From: Klebsiella michiganensis
GTDB lineage: Bacteria > Pseudomonadota > Gammaproteobacteria > Enterobacterales > Enterobacteriaceae
Assembly (NCBI RefSeq): GCF_002925905.1
Contig: NZ_PRDB01000010.1
Location: forward strand, 124,001-188,000
Direction: 5' to 3'
Length of the DNA stretch: 64,000 bases
The translations under genes and the position numbers were made by a program. The number at the start of each line of letters is the position of its first letter. The stretch's first letter is position 1. Under the pieces are notes generated by a model, which saw only the letters and a list, made by a program, of their open reading frames with translations, did not search any database and was not told where the DNA came from. Positions 1 to 7,478 of this stretch are shown piece after piece.

Positions 1-1075
1 AGATGTGTATCTCCGGGCGCTGCCGCAGCCAGGTACCGAGTTCGGTAAAAATTTTCCGTACAATATCTTCGGTTAAGCGGGTAATCAGCCCGGTTTGTTC
101 GGCAAGCGGAATAAAAATATCCGGCGATAAGAAACTGCCATCGGGCTGCCTCCAGCGAGCAAGCGCCTCCGCGCCGACGATCTTTCCACTCTGCAGCGAA
201 ATAATGGGCTGGTAATAAACCTGGATGGCATGAGAATTCAGCGCGTCCAGCATCCCATTACGCGGTGAGCGCAGCCTCCGCAGCAGGCGAAGCAGCAGAA
301 ATGAGGCCAGAAGGCTGGTGAACAGACCAATCGGCAGCCACAGCATCAGCTGCTGATGTAGCTTTTTCTGCAGCGGCACCGTCGAGGACCAGGTGGCAAT
401 GGCCAGCCCCAACTCCGGGAGACGATGAAGACGATAAACGGTGCTATCGAGGGTTAGGGTCCTGGCATACTGATGCTTAATTTTCTCCCAGACGGCAGCG
501 TTGAGCGGTTTACTGCTAATGATGATTTGATCGCGCTGCGTGCCGAACAAGAGCGTGTGAATCTCTTCATGGCCTAATGGAATGACATCGATAAACGACA
601 CGGGATCGATCATCACCACGTGATGCTCGCTGCCCATGGCCGTCATTTTATGTTTCAGACCCAGATCGTTAACTGAGGTAAGCCAGGTACGATAGCCATC
701 GGCCGTGATGTGGTCGGGAGCAGGAAAGGTAACCGAAACCTGATGATCTTCGAGGGAAGAGCACTGCGGAATACCCTCATGTAACCACAGCACTTCCTGA
801 ACGTAGCGATGGGTATAGGCGATCCGTCGCATCGTGAGCAAATGCTGCGGACTGCAGGTGGTAGCCGCATGCGCATCAGCTTCGTTCAGCGCCTCTCTTG
901 CCTGATCGGCAACCTGCTGAACGCGGGCCAGTACGCGGACGGAAAAGTTGTCCAGTTCGCTATAAAATTGCTCTTTGGCCTGCTGCATTGCCAGCCAGAT
1001 GCTCAGCGCGACCGGCAGGATAATGGCCAGTATCAATACCCCTGTAACCAGACTCACCTGATGCCGGGTCGTCAT
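1..1075 (-). CDS. pdeB: CSS-motif EAL-domain cyclic-di-GMP phosphodiesterase, PdeB (YlaB) type, 3' end outside window
   Basis: Inner-membrane enzyme predicted to hydrolyse c-di-GMP. About 358 codons are present and no stop is reached. The start ATG at 1075 has an AAGGA ribosome site just upstream. Reading on: an N-terminal membrane helix (about residues 8-25), a periplasmic CSS domain with the Cys-Ser-Ser triplet, a second helix (about 235-255), then the beginning of an EAL domain with the motif AEALAR near residue 303. The C-terminal part of the EAL domain lies beyond the window. Position upstream of ylaC-maa-hha matches E. coli ylaB (pdeB). CSS domains are known to sense periplasmic redox state through their cysteines; that this copy does so is inference. 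Confidence 0.88.
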   Translation of the reverse strand, partial: MTTRHQVSLVTGVLILAIILPVALSIWLAMQQAKEQFYSELDNFSVRVLARVQQVADQAREALNEADAHAATTCSPQHLLTMRRIAYTHRYVQEVLWLHEGIPQCSSLEDHQVSVTFPAPDHITADGYRTWLTSVNDLGLKHKMTAMGSEHHVVMIDPVSFIDVIPLGHEEIHTLLFGTQRDQIIISSKPLNAAVWEKIKHQYARTLTLDSTVYRLHRLPELGLAIATWSSTVPLQKKLHQQLMLWLPIGLFTSLLASFLLLRLLRRLRSPRNGMLDALNSHAIQVYYQPIISLQSGKIVGAEALARWRQPDGSFLSPDIFIPLAEQTGLITRLTEDIVRKIFTELGTWLRQRPEIHI

Positions 1076-1147
1076 GAGTATTTCCTTATTTTATTGAGGG
1101 GTTCGATGAGTATACGCGAAAGATAAAAGAGGGTTCAGCACAGGGTA

Positions 1148-1186
1148 GAAAAAGGCCCGAACCGCAAGATAGCAACGAATTCGGGC
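1148..1186 (-). terminator. Intrinsic terminator of the galactan ATPase gene
   Basis: Read on the minus strand, a 7-bp stem (GCCCGAA at 1155-1161 pairing with TTCGGGC at 1180-1186) with an 18-nt loop is followed by a T-run (1148-1153). It lies about 130 bp after the stop of the ABC ATPase gene. A second perfect 9-bp hairpin (CCGCGACGC/GCGTCGCGG, 1201-1230) precedes it but has no T-run. The remaining bases between 1076 and 1318 show no gene. Confidence 0.6.
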
Positions 1187-1318
1187 TAACAGTGGATGAA
1201 CCGCGACGCCCAAGGCCTGGAGCGTCGCGGAGAAAAACGAGGGCTGGTATGCTGGCAATAAGCGTTGTCAGCACAGATTCATATTCTAAAGCGCAATCAT
1301 GACAGTCATATGTTGCGC

Positions 1319-2428
1319 TTAATGGGCGTCCGGCGCAGCGATGTCAGCGCTAATCCGCTGGTCGTTTTCGTCGAAGACCATGCAGTAGCGATCGTCAAAC
1401 GCGACCCTTATCTTCTGCCATGGACGGAAATGAACGTCGCCGGGCAGCAGAATTTTGACGTTATCGTGGCCGTAGCACTGGCCGAACAGATAGGTGTTGT
1501 TACCCAGTCTCTCCACGACTTCACATTGAAACTCAACTACGGTACCGATATTCACATCAGTTGAGAGATGTTCAGGGCGAATACCGAGGGTAACGGCAGC
1601 GCCGGGCTGCAGCGGCGATGTGGTGATATTGAGCGTCAGATTATGATCTTGCGCCATCTTCACGCTAAGCTGGCCCGGCTGCCATGCGGTGACCGTCGCG
1701 GGCAGGAAGTTCATTTTCGGCGAACCGATAAATCCCGCAACGAACTTATTGACCGGGTTGTAATACAGCGACATCGGCGAACCCATCTGCTCAACTTTGC
1801 CGTAGTTCATTACCACGATTTTATCGGCCAGCGTCATCGCTTCAACCTGATCGTGGGTGACATAAACCATGGTGGTTTTGAGTTCATGATGCAGTTTAGC
1901 AATATGCAGGCGCATCTCAACGCGCAGCTCGGCATCCAGGTTGGAGAGGGGTTCATCAAACATAAACACCCGTGGATTACGCACGATGGCGCGACCGATC
2001 GCCACGCGCTGGCGCTGGCCGCCGGAAAGCTGCTTAGGTTTGCGATCCAGCAGATGAGAGAGCTGCAGCGTTTTCGCCACCATTTCAACCTGGCGGCGAA
2101 TTTCATCTTTTGGCACTTTATTCACCTTCAGGCCATAGCCCATATTTTCCGCTACCGTCATATGCGGGTAGAGCGCATAGGACTGGAATACCATGGCGAC
2201 GCCGCGATGGGCAGGAACGACATCATTCATCACCTCATCGCCAATAAGCACTTCACCTTCGCTCACCTCTTCGAGACCGGCAATCATTCGCAGTAGCGTC
2301 GATTTGCCGCAGCCTGACGGACCGACGAAAACCGCAAACTCGCCATCTTCAATATCAAGATTTACCTGATGCAGCGTCACTGTACTGCCGAACCGTTTGG
2401 TGACATTCCTCAGTCGTATATTGGACAT
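1319..2428 (-). CDS. ganK: ABC transporter ATP-binding protein, MalK/UgpC/MsmX family, for oligogalactan import
   Basis: Cytoplasmic ATPase predicted to power the binding-protein-dependent importer encoded divergently next to it. It is 369 aa, the usual size for this family. Visible motifs are Walker [10 protein letters not shown] (36-44), signature LSGGQ (134-138), Walker B FMFDEP (155-160), the H-loop histidine near 192, and a C-terminal TOBE/regulatory region (about 235-369) as in MalK. The start at 2428 has GGGGAG five bases upstream; GTG and TTG codons further upstream sit inside that ribosome site. The symbol follows the Dickeya gan locus, where GanK is the ATPase. As the only ATPase here, and with the two permeases lacking one, it very likely completes the GanFGK2 complex. 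Substrate assignment is from context only. Confidence 0.88.
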   Translation of the reverse strand: MSNIRLRNVTKRFGSTVTLHQVNLDIEDGEFAVFVGPSGCGKSTLLRMIAGLEEVSEGEVLIGDEVMNDVVPAHRGVAMVFQSYALYPHMTVAENMGYGLKVNKVPKDEIRRQVEMVAKTLQLSHLLDRKPKQLSGGQRQRVAIGRAIVRNPRVFMFDEPLSNLDAELRVEMRLHIAKLHHELKTTMVYVTHDQVEAMTLADKIVVMNYGKVEQMGSPMSLYYNPVNKFVAGFIGSPKMNFLPATVTAWQPGQLSVKMAQDHNLTLNITTSPLQPGAAVTLGIRPEHLSTDVNIGTVVEFQCEVVERLGNNTYLFGQCYGHDNVKILLPGDVHFRPWQKIRVAFDDRYCMVFDENDQRISADIAAPDAH

Positions 2429-2781
2429 CAACACTCCCCGGGTTAGTAGCCGTTTTTGCCGTTGGGATTTGGGCTGTGACGCATTATTTGTATAACGTGT
2501 AACAATTCAGCCTGGCGATGCTCAACGACACTAAAATCATGCAGTGACTATAACTTCCAGAGTTTTAGCGCCCTATATCGATGTTTCATTTCTGCAATCA
2601 CGATCACACAACTGGCAGCTTTCAGTAGTTTTGTCAGCATTCAAAGCGTACCGTATAACAAATCAGGAATAACGGCATATTTGTTTATGAATCACCGTTT
2701 ATCAGTTAACTGAAAGATTCTCGGAAGTCACATCGCCCAATAAAAACCATTAAATTGTTATACCTTCACATGAGGTTGATA
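2429..2781. promoter_or_regulatory. Divergent control region of the galactan ABC genes (CRP-like site and lac-operator-like dyads)
   Basis: A 353-bp gap between two divergent starts, with no gene in it. A CRP-like site lies at 2593-2608 (TGCAA-N6-TCACA; the right half is perfect, the left 3/5). Two candidate repressor sites flank it: a dyad at 2488-2505 (TTGT-N3-ACGT-N3-ACAA) and a sequence at 2643-2663 matching about 13 of 21 positions of the lac operator. Their centres are about 156 bp apart, compatible with looping. A weak -35-like TTGTTT (2681-2686) lies before the binding-protein gene, but no convincing -10 was found. Site assignments are by eye and unproven. Confidence 0.45.
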
Positions 2782-4014
2782 ATGAAAAAGAACACTCTTG
2801 CTGCACTGATCCTTACTACTCTGGCTGCCGGGCAGCTGGTTAGCCTGCAGGCGCACGCGGCCGGACAGCTCAACGTCTGGGAAGACATCAAAAAATCCGA
2901 CGGCATTAAGGCCGCGGTAAGCGATTTTGAAAAGCAGTTCAACGTTAAGGTGAACGTGCAGGAAATGCCGTACGCCCAGCAGCTTGAAAAGCTGCGCCTT
3001 GATGGCCCGGCGGGCATTGGCCCGGACGTGCTGGTGATCCCTAATGACCAGCTAGGCGGTGCGGTCGTCCAGGGACTGCTGTCTCCCCTGACGCTGGACC
3101 AGGCGAAGCAGGAGGCCTTTACGCCGGCATCAATCAACGCGTTCCATATGGATAACGTGCTTTACGGCGTACCGAAAGCGGTGGAAACCTTGGTGCTGAT
3201 TTACAACAAAGACCTGATCGATAAGCCGCTGGATAGCCTGCAGGACTGGTTCGACTATTCGAAGAAGCAGCGCGAAGAGGGTAAGTACGGCCTGCTGGCG
3301 AAGTTTGACCAGATCTATTACAGCTGGGGCGCTATTGGCCCAATGGGCGGCTATATCTTTGGCAAAAACGACAAAGGCGGCTTCAACCCGCAGGATGTCG
3401 GCCTGAATAAGCCAGGCGCGGTGGAAGCGGTGACTTTCCTGAAAAAATTCTACACCGACAAGGTATTCCCGGCGGGGATCCTCGGCGATAACGGGCTGAA
3501 CGCCATCGACTCGCTGTTCACCGAGAAGAAAGCGGCTGCGGTGATTAACGGCCCGTGGGCCTTCCAGCCGTATGAAGCGGCAGGCATTCATTATGGCGTC
3601 GCGCCTTTGCCGACGCTGCCGGATGGCAAACCGATGAGCTCCTTCCTCGGCGTGAAGGGCTATGTCGTCTCGACGTGGAGTAAAGATAAAGCGCTGGCGC
3701 AGCAGTTTATCGAGTTCATCAACCAGCCGCAGTACGTGAAAGCGCGCTATGTCGCCACCGGGGAAATCCCGCCGCTGAAGGCCATGATTGACGATCCGCT
3801 GATTAAGAATGACGAAAAGGCCAGCGCGGTGGCGGTGCAGTCAGCGCGGGCGACGGCGATGCCCGGGATCCCAGAAATGGGAGAGGTATGGGGCCCGGCG
3901 AACGCCGCGCTCGAGCTTAGCCTGACCGGTAAACAGGAGCCGAAGGCGGCGCTCGATAACGCTGAAAAGCAGATCAAGATGCAGATCGAAGCCATGCAGG
4001 CCAGCAATCAATAA
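2782..4014 (+). CDS. ganE: Periplasmic sugar-binding protein, MalE-like, for oligogalactan
   Basis: Solute-binding protein of an ABC importer, 410 aa, exported to the periplasm. The start at 2782 is chosen because GAGG lies just upstream and the protein then opens with a classic signal peptide (MKKNTLAALILTTLAAG..., cleavage near AHA at 24-26). The mature part resembles maltose-binding protein over its length: LNVWEDIKKSDG near the mature N-terminus, VLIYNKDL, INGPWAF, and a closing helix rich in Lys and Gln. First gene of a rightward operon (binding protein, two permeases, two glycosidases). The galactan role rests on co-transcription with GH53 and GH42 enzymes; direct ligand evidence is absent. 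Confidence 0.88.
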   Translation: MKKNTLAALILTTLAAGQLVSLQAHAAGQLNVWEDIKKSDGIKAAVSDFEKQFNVKVNVQEMPYAQQLEKLRLDGPAGIGPDVLVIPNDQLGGAVVQGLLSPLTLDQAKQEAFTPASINAFHMDNVLYGVPKAVETLVLIYNKDLIDKPLDSLQDWFDYSKKQREEGKYGLLAKFDQIYYSWGAIGPMGGYIFGKNDKGGFNPQDVGLNKPGAVEAVTFLKKFYTDKVFPAGILGDNGLNAIDSLFTEKKAAAVINGPWAFQPYEAAGIHYGVAPLPTLPDGKPMSSFLGVKGYVVSTWSKDKALAQQFIEFINQPQYVKARYVATGEIPPLKAMIDDPLIKNDEKASAVAVQSARATAMPGIPEMGEVWGPANAALELSLTGKQEPKAALDNAEKQIKMQIEAMQASNQ

Positions 4015-4030
4015 TCCGGTGATGTAACAG

Positions 4031-4053
4031 AACGGGAGGGCCGTCCTCCCGTT
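4031..4053 (+). terminator. Intercistronic stem-loop between binding protein and permease genes
   Basis: Perfect 9-bp inverted repeat (AACGGGAGG/CCTCCCGTT, 5-nt loop) starting 16 bp after the stop. The following bases (TTCAG) are not a full T-run, so partial termination or 3'-end protection of the binding-protein message is more likely than full termination. E. coli malE-malF also carries intercistronic hairpins that raise binding protein over permease. Confidence 0.55.
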
Positions 4054-4070
4054 TTCAGAAGGAGTCGTGT

Positions 4071-5378
4071 GTGATTATCAATCCCAGCGAAAATATTGCC
4101 GAAGCGCGCGGCGCAGGACGCCATGCGTGGTGCGGCCTGTTGCTGGCTATCGTGCCGGGTTTTGGGCAGTTTTATCACCGCCAGTGGCTGAAGGGGATTG
4201 TCTTCCTGGTGCTGCTGAGCAGTTTTATGAGCATTTTCTATGACTTTCTCAGCGAAGGCCTGTGGGGGTTATATACCTTAGGCGAGGAAGTCCCGCGGGA
4301 TAACTCTATTTTCCTGCTGGCGGAAGGGATAATCAGCGTACTGATTATCGCATTCGGTTTGTTGGTCTATTTCCTCTCGCTGCGCGATGCCTGGGTTAAC
4401 GGCAAAAAGCGCGATGAAGGCATGGCGCTGAATAGCGTACGCAAGCAGTATCAGATGCTGCTCAGCGAGGGTTTCCCGTATCTGATGATCACGCCCGGCT
4501 TCATACTGCTGGTGTTTGTGGTCATCTTCCCGATCCTGTTTGGTTTTGCTATCGCCTTTACTAACTACAACCTTTATCACACGCCGCCGGCGAAGCTGGT
4601 GGATTGGGTGGGATTCAAAAACTTCATCAATATTTTCACATTATCCATCTGGCGCTCGACCTTCTTTGACGTACTGCAGTGGACGGTGGTGTGGACGCTG
4701 CTGGCGACGACCCTGCAATGTACCGTCGGCGTGCTGCTGGCGATTCTGGTCAACCAGAAAGATCTGCGCTTTAAGCCGATGATCCGCACAATTTTCATTC
4801 TGCCGTGGGCGGTGCCGGGCTTCGTGACGATTCTGGTTTTTGCCGGCATGTTCAATGATTCATTCGGGGTGATTAACAACGCCATTTTGTCCTTCTTTGG
4901 CATCACGCCGAAGGCCTGGCTGACCGACCCGTTCTGGACTAAAACGGCGCTGATCATGATGCAAACCTGGCTGGGCTTTCCGTTTGTTTTCGCCATGACC
5001 ACCGGCGTCCTGCAGGCGATCCCGGACGATCTGTATGAAGCGGCCACCATGGATGGCGCCAGCGCGTTTACCCGCCTGCGGACCATTACTCTGCCGCTGG
5101 TGCTCTACTCCATTGCGCCGATCATCATCACTCAGTACACCTTCAATTTTAACAACTTCAATATCATCTACCTGTTCAATAACGGCGGACCGGCGGTAGC
5201 CGGGTCGAATGCCGGCGGTACGGATATTCTGGTGTCGTGGATCTACAAATTAACGATGTCGTCTTCGCAATACGCCATCGCGGCCACCATCACGATTCTG
5301 CTGTCGATTTTTGTCGTCGGCCTGGCGTTGTGGCAGTTCCGCGCCACGAAATCCTTCAAAAACGACGACATGGCGTAA
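4071..5378 (+). CDS. ganF: ABC transporter permease, MalF family, for oligogalactan
   Basis: Integral inner-membrane permease, 435 aa, starting with GTG at 4071 behind AGAAGGAG. An N-terminal segment with about three helices precedes the core transport domain. The cytoplasmic EAA loop reads EAATMDGA from residue 323, the contact point for the ATPase. It is shorter than E. coli MalF (514 aa) because it lacks the large periplasmic P2 loop, as in the Bacillus galactan permease. It pairs with the MalG-type permease 10 bp downstream. Function as galacto-oligosaccharide channel is inferred from the operon. Confidence 0.87.
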   Translation: MIINPSENIAEARGAGRHAWCGLLLAIVPGFGQFYHRQWLKGIVFLVLLSSFMSIFYDFLSEGLWGLYTLGEEVPRDNSIFLLAEGIISVLIIAFGLLVYFLSLRDAWVNGKKRDEGMALNSVRKQYQMLLSEGFPYLMITPGFILLVFVVIFPILFGFAIAFTNYNLYHTPPAKLVDWVGFKNFINIFTLSIWRSTFFDVLQWTVVWTLLATTLQCTVGVLLAILVNQKDLRFKPMIRTIFILPWAVPGFVTILVFAGMFNDSFGVINNAILSFFGITPKAWLTDPFWTKTALIMMQTWLGFPFVFAMTTGVLQAIPDDLYEAATMDGASAFTRLRTITLPLVLYSIAPIIITQYTFNFNNFNIIYLFNNGGPAVAGSNAGGTDILVSWIYKLTMSSSQYAIAATITILLSIFVVGLALWQFRATKSFKNDDMA

Positions 5379-5388
5379 GGGAAGCAAT

Positions 5389-6240
5389 ATGGCTAAATCA
5401 CCGAGTATTAAACGCGAAAAGTGGATTCGCCTGTCTCTCACCTGGCTGGTGGTCCTCTTTGTATCGACGATCATTATATATCCGCTGGTCTGGACGGTAG
5501 GGGCGTCTCTGAACGCCGGGAACAGTCTGCTGAGTACGTCGATTATTCCTGAAAACCTGTCGTTCCAGCATTACGCGGATCTGTTTAACGGCAATGTGAA
5601 TTATCTCACCTGGTACTGGAACTCGATGAAAATCAGCTTCATGACCATGGCGTTGACCTTAATCAGCGTGAGCTTCACGGCCTATGCGTTCTCCCGGTTT
5701 CGTTTCAAAGGGCGGCAGAACGGGCTGATGCTGTTTCTGCTGCTGCAGATGATCCCGCAGTTCTCGGCGCTGATTGCGATCTTTGTTCTCTCTCAGCTGC
5801 TGGGGTTGATCAATAGCCATCTGGCGCTGGTGCTGATCTACGTTGGCGGCATGATCCCGATGAATACCTGGCTCATGAAGGGGTATCTGGACGCGATCCC
5901 CAAAGATCTGGATGAATCCGCGCGGATGGATGGCGCCAGCAGCTTCCGCATCTTTATCGAAATCATTATGCCGCTGTCGAAGCCGATTCTGGCGGTGGTG
6001 GCGCTGTTTTCATTTACCGGCCCGCTGGGGGACTTCATCCTCTCCAGCACCATTTTGCGTACCCCGGATAAATACACGCTGCCGATTGGCCTGTATAACC
6101 TGGTGGCGCAGAAAATGGGCGCCAGCTACACCACCTACGCGGCGGGCGCGGTGCTGATTGCCGTCCCGGTGGCAATTCTCTATCTGGCGCTACAAAAATA
6201 CTTTGTTTCCGGCCTCACCTCAGGCAGTACAAAAGGATAA
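5389..6240 (+). CDS. ganG: ABC transporter permease, MalG family, for oligogalactan
   Basis: Second inner-membrane permease, 283 aa with about six helices, similar in size to MalG (296 aa). The ATG at 5389 follows AAGGGAAG; an in-frame reading further upstream runs inside the preceding gene and has no ribosome site. EAA loop ESARMDGA starts at E176, and the C-terminus ends with the short hydrophilic tail usual for MalG proteins (FVSGLTSGSTKG). The gene stops 4 bp before the galactanase start, so the two are probably translationally coupled. Confidence 0.87.
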   Translation: MAKSPSIKREKWIRLSLTWLVVLFVSTIIIYPLVWTVGASLNAGNSLLSTSIIPENLSFQHYADLFNGNVNYLTWYWNSMKISFMTMALTLISVSFTAYAFSRFRFKGRQNGLMLFLLLQMIPQFSALIAIFVLSQLLGLINSHLALVLIYVGGMIPMNTWLMKGYLDAIPKDLDESARMDGASSFRIFIEIIMPLSKPILAVVALFSFTGPLGDFILSSTILRTPDKYTLPIGLYNLVAQKMGASYTTYAAGAVLIAVPVAILYLALQKYFVSGLTSGSTKG

Positions 6241-6244
6241 CCCC

Positions 6245-7447
6245 ATGAAAAGATTAACACCCGCGTGGCTTGCTGTTTCTCTGGCATGCTGTTTTTCCGC
6301 CGGTACGCTGGCGGCAGATGCGCTGCAAACGAAGGCGTTTAGCAATATGCCCGCTGATTTTATTAAAGGCGCGGATATCTCCACGCTGCTGGATGCGGAA
6401 AAGCACGGCGCGAAGTTCTTTAACCACAACAATCAGCCGCAGGATCCGATCGCGATTCTGAAGGCCGACGGCGTGAACTATGTTCGCCTGCGCCTGTGGG
6501 TGGATCCAAAAGACGCCCAGGGTCAGCGTTACGGCGGCGGCGATAACGATCTGGCGGCGACGCTGGCGCTGGCGAAGCGCGCAAAAGCACAGGGTATGAA
6601 GCTGCTGCTTGATTTTCACTACAGCGATTTCTGGACCGATCCGGGCAAGCAGTTCAAGCCGAAGGCCTGGGAGAAAATGGATTATCCGCAGCTGAAAACC
6701 ACGATCCACGACTACACCCGCGACACGATTGCCCGCTTTAAGCAGGAGGGGGTGCTGCCGGATATGGTCCAGATCGGCAACGAGATCAACGGCGGTATGC
6801 TGTGGCCGGAGGGCAAAAGCTGGGGGCAGGGCGGCGGCGAGTTCGATCGCCTGGCGGGGCTGCTAAACGCCGCCATTGACGGCCTGAAGGAAAACCTCAC
6901 CGGCGGCGAGCAGATTAAAATTATGCTTCATCTGGCCGAAGGCACGAAAAACGACACCTTCCGCTGGTGGTTTGATGAAATCAGCAAGCGCAACGTGCCT
7001 TACGACATCATTGGTCTGTCGATGTACACCTACTGGAATGGTCCGATTAGCGCGCTGAAAGCCAATATGGACGATATCAGCAAGCGCTATAACAAAGACG
7101 TGATAGTGGTGGAAGCCGCTTATGCCTATACCCTGGAAAACTGCGACAACGCCGAAAATAGTTTCCAGGCGAAAGAGGAAAAGGATGGCGGTTATCCTGC
7201 CACCGTACAGGGGCAATATAATTATATTCACGACTTAATGCAGGCCGTTGCGGACGTACCGGATCACCGCGGTAAAGGTATTTTTTATTGGGAGCCGACG
7301 TGGATTGCCGTACCGGGAAATACCTGGGCGACGCCTGCCGGAATGAAATATATCCATGATGAATGGAAAGAGGGGAATGCCCGGGAAAATCAGGCGCTGT
7401 TTGATTGCCAGGGAAAAGCATTGCCGTCGATGAAGGTATTCAATTAA
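6245..7447 (+). CDS. ganB: Exported endo-beta-1,4-galactanase, glycoside hydrolase family 53
   Basis: Cuts beta-1,4-galactan into oligogalactans in the periplasm or outside the cell. It is 400 aa, with a signal peptide over residues 1-24 (cleavage near GTLAA). Family 53 signatures are present: FIKGADISTL near the mature N-terminus, LLLDFHYSDFWTDPG, the acid/base Glu180 in QIGNEINGG, and the nucleophile Glu290 in VIVVEAAY, followed by FYWEPTW. The start at 6245 is the first ATG with export signal and lies 4 bp after the permease stop. Naming follows Bacillus subtilis (GanB = endogalactanase); in Dickeya the letters GanA and GanB are swapped. No carbohydrate-binding module is visible. Confidence 0.93.
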   Translation: MKRLTPAWLAVSLACCFSAGTLAADALQTKAFSNMPADFIKGADISTLLDAEKHGAKFFNHNNQPQDPIAILKADGVNYVRLRLWVDPKDAQGQRYGGGDNDLAATLALAKRAKAQGMKLLLDFHYSDFWTDPGKQFKPKAWEKMDYPQLKTTIHDYTRDTIARFKQEGVLPDMVQIGNEINGGMLWPEGKSWGQGGGEFDRLAGLLNAAIDGLKENLTGGEQIKIMLHLAEGTKNDTFRWWFDEISKRNVPYDIIGLSMYTYWNGPISALKANMDDISKRYNKDVIVVEAAYAYTLENCDNAENSFQAKEEKDGGYPATVQGQYNYIHDLMQAVADVPDHRGKGIFYWEPTWIAVPGNTWATPAGMKYIHDEWKEGNARENQALFDCQGKALPSMKVFN

Positions 7448-7478
7448 TTATTCAGCTTTACACTTCAGGATGTTTATT

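Noticed and set aside
1568-2296. 242-codon frame opposite the ABC ATPase gene
   Set aside because: Antisense shadow; histidine- and arginine-rich with no domain.
2681-2709. Sigma-70 promoter for the galactan operon
   Set aside because: TTGTTT is a fair -35 but the -10 position is poor, so it is not listed separately.
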